64,000 bases of DNA from Paracoccus nototheniae (GTDB lineage Bacteria > Pseudomonadota > Alphaproteobacteria > Rhodobacterales > Rhodobacteraceae): positions 1-64,000 of the forward strand of contig NZ_RQRT01000013.1 of NCBI RefSeq assembly GCF_004335005.1, read 5' to 3'. Both the position numbers and the translations under genes were made by a program. Positions 25,289 to 36,885 of the stretch are shown here, one piece after another (positions within the stretch are counted from its first letter, which is position 1; each line of letters starts with the position of its first letter). The notes below the pieces were generated by a model. That model worked only from the letters and a program-made list of their open reading frames with translations, was not told where the DNA came from and did no database searches.

Positions 25289-25389
25289 TGTGGGGCGTCT
25301 TTTTCGGGTGGGGAAGGGGGGCTGCGGCTCTCGCGCTTGGGCGCGGCTTGGCCTATAAGTGCGCCGAGTGTTGCGGAAGGGATGTCGTC

Positions 25390-26145
25390 ATGAGCCAATC
25401 GTTGCAGACCGATCCGGCCAAGCTGGCCGCTGCGCGGGCCGCCGTCGCGCTGGTTGCGGACGGGATGAGGCTGGGCCTTGGCACCGGTTCGACCGCCAGC
25501 GTGATGGTGCGCGAACTGGCCGCGCGGGTGGCGGCCGAAGGGCTGAGCCTGCGCTGTGCCGCGACATCGAAAGCCACGGCCCAGCTGGCCGAAAGCCTTG
25601 GCCTGCGGGTCGAGGGGCTGGACCAGATCGGCTGGCTGGACATGACCATCGACGGCGCCGACGAGGTCGATCCGCATCTGCATCTGATCAAGGGCGGCGG
25701 CGCCGCCCATCTGCGCGAAAAGATCGTGGCCGCTGCCAGCGACCGGATGGTCGTCATTGCCGATCCCGGCAAGGTGGTCGAGGTGCTGGGCGCCTTTCCC
25801 CTGCCGGTCGAGGTCTTGCAGTTCGGGTTCGAGACGACCCGCACGCTGATCCGGCGCGCACTGGAAGAACTGGATCTGGGCGGGCGCGACGTGTTGCAGC
25901 GGCTGACCGGCAGCGATGCGCTGGTGACGGATGAGGGCAATTTCATTCTGGACCTGCATCTGGGCCAGATCCCCGATCCGGTTGCGCTGTCGCGGGCGCT
26001 GCAGGGCATTCCGGGCATTGTCGAGCACGGGCTGTTTCTGGGTATGTGCGATCTGGCGATCATCGGGCGCGAGGATGGCAGCGTGGTCGAACTGGCCCGC
26101 GACGACGGCATCGATGCCGACATGCTGGCCCATGAAGGAGACTGA
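25390..26145 (+). CDS. rpiA: Ribose-5-phosphate isomerase A
   Basis: Interconverts ribose 5-phosphate and ribulose 5-phosphate. 251 residues. Family motifs LGLGTGSTASVMVREL, TIDGADEVDPHLHLIKGGGAAHLREKIVA and VTDEGNFILD are present, including the catalytic Asp/Lys loops. ggaaggg precedes the ATG. It is followed after 4 bp by gor, so ribose-phosphate balance and thiol redox genes share a transcript. Confidence 0.95.
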   Translation: MSQSLQTDPAKLAAARAAVALVADGMRLGLGTGSTASVMVRELAARVAAEGLSLRCAATSKATAQLAESLGLRVEGLDQIGWLDMTIDGADEVDPHLHLIKGGGAAHLREKIVAAASDRMVVIADPGKVVEVLGAFPLPVEVLQFGFETTRTLIRRALEELDLGGRDVLQRLTGSDALVTDEGNFILDLHLGQIPDPVALSRALQGIPGIVEHGLFLGMCDLAIIGREDGSVVELARDDGIDADMLAHEGD

Positions 26146-26149
26146 GGCT

Positions 26150-27541
26150 GTGAGTTTCGACTATGATCTGTTCGTGATCGGTGGCGGTTCGGGGGGCGTG
26201 CGCGCCGCGCGGATCGCCGCCGGGGAATACGGCGCCAAGGTGGGGCTGGCCGAGGAAAGCCGCATGGGCGGCACCTGCGTCATTCGTGGCTGCGTGCCCA
26301 AGAAACTGATGATCTTTGCGTCCCAGGCCGGGCTGATGGCCGAGGAGATGCGTGGCTATGGCTGGGCCGAGGCACAGGCCGGGCCCTTCAGCTGGGAGAC
26401 GTTCCGAGACAAGCTGGATGCCGAGCTGACCCGGCTGGAGCTGATCTATCGTGCCGGGCTGAGCCGGGCGGGGGTCGAGGTTCACGACCAGCGTGCCACG
26501 CTGGTGGGGCATCACGAGATCGCGCTGGCGGACGGCACCCGCAAGACTGCGCGCCATATCCTGATCGCCACCGGCGGGCGCCCCGCGCCCATCGGCATTC
26601 CGGGCGAGGAACTGGCGATGGTGTCGGACGATCTGTTCCTGATGGACAGGCTGCCCGGTCGCATCCTGCTGGTCGGCGGCGGCTTTATCGCCTGTGAATT
26701 CGCGACCATTCTGGCGGGTCTGGGCGTCGACACGGTTCAGGCCTATCGCGGCGATGCGGTGCTGCGCGGGTTCGACCGCGAGGCGCGCGATCTGGCGACC
26801 CTGCAGCTGAGCGCGGTGGGCGTCGATCTGCGGCTTGGCCTGACCCCTGCCGCGCTGGAGCGGTCGGGCGAGGGCATCGCCGTCACCTTCGACGATGGCA
26901 GCCGCGAAGACTTCGATGCTGTGCTGATGGCGACCGGGCGCGATCCCTATACAAGGGGATTGGGGCTTGAGGCGACCGGCGTGGCTGTGAAACCCAATGG
27001 CGCGATTGCGGTCGATGACTGGTCGCAGACCTCGGTGCCCTCGATCTTTGCCGTGGGCGACGTCACCGACCGGATCAACCTGACGCCCGTCGCGATCCGC
27101 GAGGGTCACAGCTTTGTCGATACGGTCTTTGGCGCCAAGCCGCGCAAGGTCGATCATTCGATCGTCGCCAGCGCCGTCTATCTGCGCCCGCACGAACTGG
27201 CCACCGTCGGGCTGACCGAGGAAGAGGCGCGTGCGCAGGGTCCGGTCGATGTCTATGCGACCACCTTCCGGCCGATGCGGTCGATGTTTGCGGGCAGCGA
27301 TGCCAAGGTGATGATGAAGCTGCTGGTCGATCCGGCCACAGACCGGGTGCTGGGCTGCCACATCTTTGGCCCCGAAGCCGGAGAGATGATCCAGCTGGCC
27401 GCGATCCCCATCGGCATGGGCGCCACCAAGGCGCAGTTCGATGCGACGATCGCCGTCCATCCCACCGCAGCCGAGGAGCTGGTGACGATGCGCACGCCCA
27501 CCCGCCGCCATGAGGGGCCCGCGGGGGGTGCGAAGGGCTGA
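26150..27541 (+). CDS. gor: Glutathione-disulfide reductase
   Basis: FAD/NADPH flavoprotein reducing GSSG to GSH. 463 residues. FAD motif VIGGGSGGVRAARIA, redox disulfide GGTCVIRGCVPKKL (C43, C48), NADPH-binding VGGGFIACEFA and the C-terminal catalytic IAVHPTAAEEL. The GCVPKK form and overall length favour glutathione reductase over lipoamide dehydrogenase. The GTG start is 4 bp after the rpiA stop. Confidence 0.94.
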   Translation: MSFDYDLFVIGGGSGGVRAARIAAGEYGAKVGLAEESRMGGTCVIRGCVPKKLMIFASQAGLMAEEMRGYGWAEAQAGPFSWETFRDKLDAELTRLELIYRAGLSRAGVEVHDQRATLVGHHEIALADGTRKTARHILIATGGRPAPIGIPGEELAMVSDDLFLMDRLPGRILLVGGGFIACEFATILAGLGVDTVQAYRGDAVLRGFDREARDLATLQLSAVGVDLRLGLTPAALERSGEGIAVTFDDGSREDFDAVLMATGRDPYTRGLGLEATGVAVKPNGAIAVDDWSQTSVPSIFAVGDVTDRINLTPVAIREGHSFVDTVFGAKPRKVDHSIVASAVYLRPHELATVGLTEEEARAQGPVDVYATTFRPMRSMFAGSDAKVMMKLLVDPATDRVLGCHIFGPEAGEMIQLAAIPIGMGATKAQFDATIAVHPTAAEELVTMRTPTRRHEGPAGGAKG

Positions 27542-27656
27542 CAATCGCGTGGGCGCGGCGCTGGGTCGCGCCTGTACGGGGGGCGCAGGGTTGACTTTTC
27601 GGCCCCGCGCCCCAGTTTTCAACTAACGGAAATTCCAACGAAAGAAGGTCTATCGG

Positions 27657-28979
27657 ATGGCAAATCAGGGCCCCTGGGGCGGAGGCGGCGGCGGAAATGG
27701 CGGCCGGGATGACGGGGATCGTGGTGACAAGAAGCCTGCAGGTCGTCCCTGGGGCGATCAGCAGCCGCCGAACGGATCGCGCCGCCCCGGACCGGGCGGA
27801 GAGCCGAACCGGCCCGAGATCGAAGACCTGATGAAGAAGGGCCAGGAACGCCTGCGCGTTCTGATGGGCGGTCGCGGCAATGGGGGCGGCACCGGCGGTG
27901 GCGGGGGCGGCGGACGCAGCCCGATGGGGCCGAATTTCGGCCTGAACCGGTCGACCGTGGCGGTGGCCGGTCTGGTCGTCGTGGGCCTGTGGGCCTTTGC
28001 CAGCTTCTACCGGGTGCAGACGAACGAGCAATCGGTCGAGTTTCTGTTCGGTCGCGCCGTCAATGTCGGCACCGAGGGTCTGAACTTTGCCCCCTGGCCC
28101 TTTGTCACCGCCGAGGTCGTGCCCGTCACCAACGAGCGCGTGACCGAGATCGGACGCGGCCAGGCCGGATCGACCGATAGCGGGCTGATGCTGACCCGTG
28201 ATCAGAACATCGTGGACATGGAATATCAGGTCGTCTGGAACATCCGCGACCCGCAGGCCTATCTGTTCAATCTGGCCGATCCGGCGGACACGATGCGTGC
28301 CGTGGCGGAATCGGCGATGCGCGACATTATCGCCCGGACCGAGCTGGCGCCGATTCTGAACCGCGACCGGGGCGCGATCGCGTCCGATCTGCAGACCTCG
28401 GTCCAGTCGACGCTGGATGCCTATCAGTCGGGGATCAACGTGGTCCGGGTCAACCTTGACCGCGCCGATCCGCCCGAAGAGGTGATCGACAGCTTCCGCT
28501 CGGTTCAGGCCGCGCAGCAGGAACGCGACCGTCTGGAAAACGAGGCTGACGCCTATGCCAACCGCGTTCTGGCGCAGGCCCGCGGTAATGCCGCGCAGGT
28601 GCTGGAACAGGCCGAGGGTTACCGGGCCGAGGCGGTCAACACCGCCGCAGGTGAGGCCGCGCGTTTCAACTCGATCTACGAGGAATATGTGAACGCGCCC
28701 GAGGTCACCCGTCGCCGGATGTATCTGGAAACGATGGAACAGGTCTTTGCCGATGTGAACAAGATCATCATCGGCGAGGGTGTCGGTGGCGGCGAGGGCG
28801 GGTCGGGCGTCGTGCCCTATCTGCCGCTGGACCAGCTGCGCGGCACAGGGTCCGGCACATCGGGCAATGCGGCGGGCAATGCCGCCGCCGTGCGTGATGC
28901 GACGACCGGTCTGCTGAACACCCTGCCAGGCAGCCAGCCGACCACCAGCCCCGCAACCACCACCGGAGGGACGAACTGA
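27657..28979 (+). CDS. hflK: HflK, FtsH-protease modulator subunit
   Basis: SPFH/prohibitin-family membrane protein forming the HflKC cage around FtsH. 440 residues. A Gly/Arg-rich cytoplasmic N-terminus (about 1-100, with long glycine runs) precedes one transmembrane helix (about 101-120), the SPFH domain, then a coiled coil (about 270-330) and a flexible Ser/Thr/Gly tail. Its stop overlaps the hflC start by one base (TGATG). Confidence 0.94.
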   Translation: MANQGPWGGGGGGNGGRDDGDRGDKKPAGRPWGDQQPPNGSRRPGPGGEPNRPEIEDLMKKGQERLRVLMGGRGNGGGTGGGGGGGRSPMGPNFGLNRSTVAVAGLVVVGLWAFASFYRVQTNEQSVEFLFGRAVNVGTEGLNFAPWPFVTAEVVPVTNERVTEIGRGQAGSTDSGLMLTRDQNIVDMEYQVVWNIRDPQAYLFNLADPADTMRAVAESAMRDIIARTELAPILNRDRGAIASDLQTSVQSTLDAYQSGINVVRVNLDRADPPEEVIDSFRSVQAAQQERDRLENEADAYANRVLAQARGNAAQVLEQAEGYRAEAVNTAAGEAARFNSIYEEYVNAPEVTRRRMYLETMEQVFADVNKIIIGEGVGGGEGGSGVVPYLPLDQLRGTGSGTSGNAAGNAAAVRDATTGLLNTLPGSQPTTSPATTTGGTN

Positions 28980-30244
28980 TGGCCGCCCGCAGCAAGCTGT
29001 TGACCACTCTGGCCGTGCCCGCGCTGATCGTCGTGGCGGTTCTGGCGGCCTCGTCCATCTTCATCGTGGACGAGCGTGAAAAGGCGCTGGTTCTGCGCAT
29101 CGGGCAGGTCGTCGATGTTCAGGAAACGCCGGGGCTTGGGTTCAAGCTGCCCTTCATCGACAATGTCGTCAAATATGACGCCCGCATCCTTGGCATGCCC
29201 ACCAGCCCGCTGGAGGTAACGCCGCTGGATGACCGTCGTCTGGTCGTCGATGCCTTTGCCCGCTGGCGGATCACCGATCCGGTCCGCTTCCGGCAGGCTG
29301 TCGGCGCGGGCGGTGTCGAAAGCGCGCAGATGCGGCTGGAGCCGATCGTGCGGAACTCGATCCGCGAGGTTTTGGGCACCGTGCCCTCGACCGCCGTTCT
29401 GTCGGATGACCGGACTGCGCTGATGAACCAGATCCGCGACGAGGCGCGTGGCAATTCCGGCGGGCTTGGGATCGAGATCATCGATATCCGTCTGACCCGC
29501 ACGGATCTGCCCGAACAGAACCTTGCCGCGACCTATGGCCGGATGCGGGCCGAACGTGAACGCGAGGCCGCCGACGAGATCGCGCGCGGGAACGAGGCCG
29601 CGCAGCGGATCCGTGCCGCCGCCGACCGGACCATGGTCGAGCTGACCTCGGAAGCGCGCCGTCGGGGCGAGATCGTCCGAGGCGAGGCCGATGCGCAACG
29701 AAACGCGATCTATGCCGATGCCTATGGCCGCGATCCCGAATTCTTTGCCTTCACGCGCTCGCTGACCTCGTATCAGCGGGCTTTGGGCGGGCAGAACAGC
29801 TCGTTCGTGATGCAGCCGGACAGCGAGTTCTTCACCTATCTGTCCACCGATGGCGGGGATGCGGCCAGCCCGGCCTCGACCCCCGTTCCTGCGGGCAATT
29901 CGGCAGCCCAGTTCGATACGCCCGAGGCGACGGATCTGGGTGACGAAGAAGGGCTGGTCACGCCCGAGGTCACCGACCGCGAGGGCAATCCGCTTGGCGA
30001 AACCTCGGGCGTCCGGCTGACCCCGGTTCCCGAAAGCTTGGCGACCCCGCCGCAGCAGGAATCCGAGATCCTGTCGCCCGAGGCGACCATCGAAGGCGCA
30101 CCGGCAGAGGGCGCCCCCGAAGGCGAAGCGCCTGCCGCGACCCCCGAGGCCGACGCACCGGAGGCTGAAGCCCCCGAGGCTGCGGCACCCGAGGCCGAGG
30201 CGGACCCCGCAGCGGCCGAACCGGCACCCGCCCCGGCCAACTGA
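28979..30244 (+). CDS. hflC: HflC with an unusually long acidic Ala/Pro/Glu tail
   Basis: Partner of HflK in the FtsH-modulating cage. 421 residues, whereas HflC is usually about 290-330. Residues 1-285 are a normal SPFH protein: membrane helix (about 8-28), FIVDEREKALVLRIGQV, and a coiled coil ending near YGRDPEFFAFTRSLTSYQ. The remaining about 130 residues are low-complexity and acidic, with repeated APEA/PEAEAP units, and would lie in the periplasm. A terminator hairpin follows the gene. Confidence 0.93.
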   Translation: MAARSKLLTTLAVPALIVVAVLAASSIFIVDEREKALVLRIGQVVDVQETPGLGFKLPFIDNVVKYDARILGMPTSPLEVTPLDDRRLVVDAFARWRITDPVRFRQAVGAGGVESAQMRLEPIVRNSIREVLGTVPSTAVLSDDRTALMNQIRDEARGNSGGLGIEIIDIRLTRTDLPEQNLAATYGRMRAEREREAADEIARGNEAAQRIRAAADRTMVELTSEARRRGEIVRGEADAQRNAIYADAYGRDPEFFAFTRSLTSYQRALGGQNSSFVMQPDSEFFTYLSTDGGDAASPASTPVPAGNSAAQFDTPEATDLGDEEGLVTPEVTDREGNPLGETSGVRLTPVPESLATPPQQESEILSPEATIEGAPAEGAPEGEAPAATPEADAPEAEAPEAAAPEAEADPAAAEPAPAPAN

Positions 30245-30252
30245 CCATGACG

Positions 30253-30284
30253 ACGGGCGGGGGATCACCCCGCCCGTTTTCCGT
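30253..30284 (+). terminator. Intrinsic terminator after hflC
   Basis: A 10-bp G/C stem (30253-30262 with 30268-30277) and 5-nt loop are followed by tttccgttt. It starts 8 bp after the hflC stop, so hflKC and the downstream protease are at least partly separate transcripts. Confidence 0.85.
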
Positions 30285-30459
30285 TTCGCCCTGTCGGTTG
30301 ACGCGGCCCACTGATGGGGTCTGCAATGAAAATCACGATCTGTTCACAGCCCGAGAGCGTGGTTTATTTGCAACCCCACCCCATATCGCGTTCATATCCA
30401 CCCGGCAGCCAAAGGCATCTGCCTTGTCCGGCTGCCATCGAGAGATGAGGACATCCAGC

Positions 30460-32542
<2,083 letters not shown>

Positions 32543-32667
32543 TCGGGCGCGCCTCCGGTCCGGTCACATGATCGTTGGGGGCGCCGGTTTCGGGGCCGGG
32601 CGGTTGTCGGCGGCGGCATTTCGTGGTGACCTGCGACTGCCCCTACCGACAAGGATGCCGGACCCGG

Positions 32668-33105
32668 ATGCAGTGCCCCCGCCTTTGCGATCTTGTGATG
32701 CTGGCGCCCGTGGCGTTGGCCGCGACAGCCCTCTCGGCACAGGCCGCATGGCTTGAGGTGCGGGTGACCGGCATCCCCGACGATCGCGGCCATCTGGCCT
32801 GCAGCCTGCACGCCGAGGCCGCCGGTTTCCCCGAGGGGCCGGGTCTTGCGCGCCAGCGCGTGACGCCCCAAGGCGGGCAGGGGCTGTGCCGGTTCGACGA
32901 TGTGCCGCCGGGCCGTTATGCGGTGGCGGTGATGCATGACGCGAATGACAACGGGCAGCTGGATGTGAACCTGCTGGGCATGCCCGTCGAGGGCTGGGGC
33001 GTATCGGGCAAGGCCGCCCCGCGCCTGCGTCCGCCGCGCTTTGACGAGGCCGCCTTTGACATCGGCGCTGATCCGGGCTTTGTGGACATTCAGCTGCAGC
33101 CCTGA
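32668..33105 (+). CDS. DUF2141-family secreted protein
   Basis: 145 residues. The N-terminus (MQCPRLCDLVMLAPVALAATALSAQA) is a signal peptide with cleavage near AQA-A. The mature part is a beta-rich domain with VRVTGIPDDRGHLACSLH, FDDVPPGRYAVAVMHDANDNGQLDVN and GWGVSGKAAP, the characteristic DUF2141 sequence (an Ig/prealbumin-like fold). Function is unknown. Start uncertainty: an ATG 30 bp downstream would still leave a signal-like peptide. Confidence 0.8.
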   Translation: MQCPRLCDLVMLAPVALAATALSAQAAWLEVRVTGIPDDRGHLACSLHAEAAGFPEGPGLARQRVTPQGGQGLCRFDDVPPGRYAVAVMHDANDNGQLDVNLLGMPVEGWGVSGKAAPRLRPPRFDEAAFDIGADPGFVDIQLQP

Positions 33106-33139
33106 CCTGCCCGTCCGATGTCCGAAAGGATCCCGCCCG

Positions 33140-34261
33140 ATGCGCTTTCGCTTTCTGCACAGCTCGGATCTGCATCTGGGCAAGCCCTTTGGCGGTTATC
33201 CCGAAGGCATCCGCAACCGCCTGAAAGAGGCGCGCCACGGTGTGATCGACCGTCTGGCGCAGTCCGCACGGCAGGGCGGCGCGGCGGTCGTGCTGCTGGC
33301 GGGCGACAGCTTTGACGCCGAAACTCCGGCGCCCGACACGCTGCGTCAGGCCCTGCGGGCGATGGCGGGGCATGGCGATCTGCGCTGGTTCCTGCTGCCG
33401 GGCAATCACGACAGTCTGGCCGCGTCGGAACTGTGGCGCCGGATCGCCGCCGATGGGCCTGCGAACCTGACCGCCCTGACCCATGCCGCGCCCTTGTCGC
33501 TGGCCGAGGGCGTCTGGCTGCTGCCCGCCCCCTGCACGCAACGCCGCGCGGGCCGCGACCTGACCGAGGCGATGGACGCCTCCACCCCCGAAGGCGCGCT
33601 GCGCATCGGGCTGGGCCACGGCCCGATCACCGATTTCGACGAGGGCGAGGCCCGTTCCGGCATCATCCCTCCCGATCGGGCGGCGCGGTCGGGGCTGGAT
33701 TATCTGGCGCTTGGCGACTGGCACGGGCAGATGCAGATCGGCCCCGCCACATGGTATTGCGGCACCCCCGAGGCCGACGGCTTCAAGCACGACCGGAAGG
33801 CGGGGGCGCTGCTGGTGGATCTGCCGGGACCGGGTGCGGCGGCCGGTGTGGAACCGGTGCCCACCGGTCAGTTCCGCTGGATCAGCCCGCATCTGGACTT
33901 GCTGCCGGGCGAGGATGTGACCGACCGGCTGGCCCGCGCGCTGCCCGCATCGGGCCATCGCGATCATCTGGTCAGCCTGTCTGCCGCCGGTCGTCTGGCC
34001 TTGGCCGACCGCGCCGCGCTGGAAACGGGCGTGCAGGCGCTGGCGCCCGATTACGGCTGGTTTCAGGCCGATCTGTCGGCGCTGCAGGTCGAGGCGCGGC
34101 CCGACGATCTGGACATGATCGACCGCGCGGGCGCGCTGCGCCATGCAGCCGAGGCCCTGCTGGCCGACAGCCATGATCCGCAACTGTCCCAGCCCGATCG
34201 CGACATCGCGGCGGCGGCCCTGTCGCGGCTGTACAGTTTCGCGCAAGAGGTCCGGGCATGA
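33140..34261 (+). CDS. Calcineurin-like DNA repair nuclease (SbcD/YhaO-like)
   Basis: 373 residues. Metallophosphoesterase motifs in order: FLHSSDLHLGKPF, LLAGDSFDAE, LLPGNHDSL, GLGHGP and LALGDWHG (metal-binding Asp/His/Asn). The organisation corresponds to SbcD/Mre11 relatives. The start has aagga upstream. Its stop overlaps the following SMC-like ATPase as ATGA, the normal coupling of a nuclease-ATPase pair. It probably processes DNA ends or hairpins; closer to YhaO than to canonical SbcD by its divergent C-terminal part. Confidence 0.88.
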   Translation: MRFRFLHSSDLHLGKPFGGYPEGIRNRLKEARHGVIDRLAQSARQGGAAVVLLAGDSFDAETPAPDTLRQALRAMAGHGDLRWFLLPGNHDSLAASELWRRIAADGPANLTALTHAAPLSLAEGVWLLPAPCTQRRAGRDLTEAMDASTPEGALRIGLGHGPITDFDEGEARSGIIPPDRAARSGLDYLALGDWHGQMQIGPATWYCGTPEADGFKHDRKAGALLVDLPGPGAAAGVEPVPTGQFRWISPHLDLLPGEDVTDRLARALPASGHRDHLVSLSAAGRLALADRAALETGVQALAPDYGWFQADLSALQVEARPDDLDMIDRAGALRHAAEALLADSHDPQLSQPDRDIAAAALSRLYSFAQEVRA

Positions 34262-36885
34262 AGCTGCGCGGGATCGAGCTGACCAATATCCGCCGCTTTG
34301 CCGGGCGCCGGGCGATCCTGTCCGATCTGGGCGATGGGGTGACGGTGCTGTCGGAACCCAATGAGTTCGGCAAATCGACCTTTTTTGACGCGCTGCATGC
34401 GCTGTTCTTCGAACGCCATCGCAGCAGCCGCGCGCCGGTCAAATCGCTGCAACCCCATGCGGGCGGCGCGCCCGAGATCACCGTCGAGATCGAGCTGCCC
34501 GAAGGCCGGTTCCGCCTGTCCAAGCGGTTCCTGTCCCGCCCGCAGGCCCGCATCACCGACGCGGCAGGCCGCCTGATCGCGCAGGAGGACGAGGCCGAGG
34601 CCTGGATCGACCGCCTGCTGGGCGGCGATCTGGCAGGCCCCTCGGGGCTGTTATGGGTGCGGCAGGGGCTGCTGGGGCTGGAACCCGAGGGTGGGGGCGC
34701 GGATGATCGCCGAGCGCGGGAACAGGGCTTGGGGGCGCGGCGCGATCTTCTGTCCTCGGTCGCCGGAGAGATCGACATGATGACCGGCGGGCGGCGCATG
34801 GACGCCGTTCTGGACCGGGTCGGGGCCGAGATGGCGCGGCTGGCCACGGCGACGGGGCGTCCCAAAGCGGGTGGCGAATGGGCCCGCGCGCTGGACGAGG
34901 CGGCGACCCTGACCCGGACCGAGGCCGAATTGCGCGACAAGGCGCAGCGCCTGTCGGGTGATCTGGCCCGCCGGGCCGAAGTGGCGCGCAAGCTGGCGCA
35001 GCTGACCGACCCTGCCGCCGCCGAGCGCCGGGCGCAGGCCCTGTCCGGGGCCGAGGCGGCGCATCAGGCCGCCCGCGCCCATGCCGACCGGATCGGTCAG
35101 GCGGATCGCGATCTGCGGCTGGCGCAGATGGACGAGGGCAATGCCCGCCAGCAGATCGACCAGCTGCAACAGCTGTCGGCCCGCGTCACGCAGGTGCGTC
35201 AGGCGCGCGACGCGGCGGTGGCGCAGGCTGCGCAGGCGCAGGCGCGGGCCGGGGATCTGGCGCTGCGCGACGGTCAGGCGGCGGACCTGCTGCAGGCGGC
35301 GCTGGCCAGGGTGCAGGATCTGCGTGCCCGGCTGGCGCTGGCGCAGCGGACCCGTCTGGCGCAGGCCGCCGCCGCCCGCGCCGCCGATCTGGCCCGCGCG
35401 CTGGACCGGGCGCAGGCCTTGCAGGCGCAGGCGCAGGCCGACCGCGAACAGCGGGCGCAGATCGTCGTCACGCCTGCCGCGCTGGCCCGGCTGGAGGCGG
35501 CGCAGACCGCGCTGGACCGCCTGACCGCGCGGGCCGAGGCTCAGGCCGTCACGCTGGAGCTGCTGCCCGACGGCCCGCCCGCGCTGCTGCCCGATGGCAC
35601 GGCACCTGTCGCGGGGCCGTGGCCGGTTCTGACCCGCATGCGGCTGGCTTTGCCGGGCTTTGGCGCATTGATTGTCGATCCGGGCGCGGGGCAGGGGGTT
35701 GCGGCCTCTCTCACCGCCGCGCAGCAGGCTTTGGCGGCGGCGCTGACCGATTGCGGCGCGGCCAGCCTGCCCGAGGCGCGGCGTCTGATGGCCCTGGCGC
35801 AGCGTCTGGACGACGGCCTGCGGCAGGTCACGCAGACGCTGGCCGATCTGGCCCCGGACGGCATCGATGCCCTGCGCCAGTCCCACGCCAGCGCCACCAC
35901 AATGGCCGGGGAAGACGTCGCCGCCACCGAAGACGCCGCCCCGCTGGAACCTCTGCTGGCCGAGGCCGAGGCCCTGGCCGCCGAGGCGCAGGCCACCGCC
36001 AGGGGCGCCCATGACGCCGCCATTGCCGCAGGCGAAGCCCGCGCCGATGCCGAGGGAGAGCGTCGTTCCGCCGCCCGCGCGCTGGAGGATGTGCTGGACG
36101 AGGCCGGGCAACCTGACGACCTGGCCCTGCGGCTGAACGCCCTGCGCGCCGGCCTGCCGCCGCTGGTTGCGCGCCGCGACGAGGCGGGACGGCTGATGCG
36201 GGATCTCACCGCCTCGGCCCCCGATCTGGCCACGGCCGAGGCCGCGTTGACCCGGGCGGCCAGTGCCGCCGAACAGGCCCGCCGCGATCTGGAGCTGCTG
36301 CGTCAGGAACAGGCAAGCCTGAACACCCGGATCGAGATTCTCGCCGAAGAGGGGATCGAGGAGACGCTGGACGATCTGACCGGTCGCCGCATCGCGACCG
36401 AGGCCCGCGCCGCCCGCTACGAGGCCGAGATGGCCGCCCTGACCCGCCTGCGCGCCGCGCTGGATCAGGCCCGGACCCGCCAGCGCGATGCCTATTTCAA
36501 GCCGGTGTTGCGGGAATTGCAGCCCCTGCTGGCGATCCTGCATCCCGGTGCTGCGCTGCAGATCGACGATGCCAGCCTGCTGCCCCATGCCCTGACCCGC
36601 GACGGGCAGGCCGAGACGCTGGACATGCTGTCGGGCGGCACCCGCGAACAGGTGGCGATCCTGACCCGGCTGGCCTTTGCGCGGCTGTTCGCGCAGGCCG
36701 GTCGGCCCATGCCGGTCATTCTGGACGATGCGCTGGTCCATACCGATGATGACCGGATCGAGGCGATGTTCACCGCCCTGCACCGCGTCGCCGCGGATCA
36801 GCAGGTGCTGGTCCTGACCTGCCGCCAGCGCGCCTTTGAATCGCTTGGCGGCACCCGTGCCCATGTCCGGATCGAGGCGATCTAG
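34258..36885 (+). CDS. SMC/Rad50-like ATPase (YhaN-like), partner of the nuclease
   Basis: 875 residues. Walker A near the start (EPNEFGKST, about 33-41), long Ala/Gln/Glu/Arg coiled-coil arms (about 210-750) and the C-terminal signature LSGGTREQVAIL followed by Walker B MPVILDDALVHTDDDRI. There is no CxxC zinc hook at the middle of the coiled coil, unlike Rad50. At under 900 residues it is shorter than SbcC (about 1050) and resembles YhaN. It is coupled to the upstream nuclease. Its 3' end overlaps the convergent LysR gene by the palindromic CTAG. Confidence 0.86.
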   Translation: MKLRGIELTNIRRFAGRRAILSDLGDGVTVLSEPNEFGKSTFFDALHALFFERHRSSRAPVKSLQPHAGGAPEITVEIELPEGRFRLSKRFLSRPQARITDAAGRLIAQEDEAEAWIDRLLGGDLAGPSGLLWVRQGLLGLEPEGGGADDRRAREQGLGARRDLLSSVAGEIDMMTGGRRMDAVLDRVGAEMARLATATGRPKAGGEWARALDEAATLTRTEAELRDKAQRLSGDLARRAEVARKLAQLTDPAAAERRAQALSGAEAAHQAARAHADRIGQADRDLRLAQMDEGNARQQIDQLQQLSARVTQVRQARDAAVAQAAQAQARAGDLALRDGQAADLLQAALARVQDLRARLALAQRTRLAQAAAARAADLARALDRAQALQAQAQADREQRAQIVVTPAALARLEAAQTALDRLTARAEAQAVTLELLPDGPPALLPDGTAPVAGPWPVLTRMRLALPGFGALIVDPGAGQGVAASLTAAQQALAAALTDCGAASLPEARRLMALAQRLDDGLRQVTQTLADLAPDGIDALRQSHASATTMAGEDVAATEDAAPLEPLLAEAEALAAEAQATARGAHDAAIAAGEARADAEGERRSAARALEDVLDEAGQPDDLALRLNALRAGLPPLVARRDEAGRLMRDLTASAPDLATAEAALTRAASAAEQARRDLELLRQEQASLNTRIEILAEEGIEETLDDLTGRRIATEARAARYEAEMAALTRLRAALDQARTRQRDAYFKPVLRELQPLLAILHPGAALQIDDASLLPHALTRDGQAETLDMLSGGTREQVAILTRLAFARLFAQAGRPMPVILDDALVHTDDDRIEAMFTALHRVAADQQVLVLTCRQRAFESLGGTRAHVRIEAI

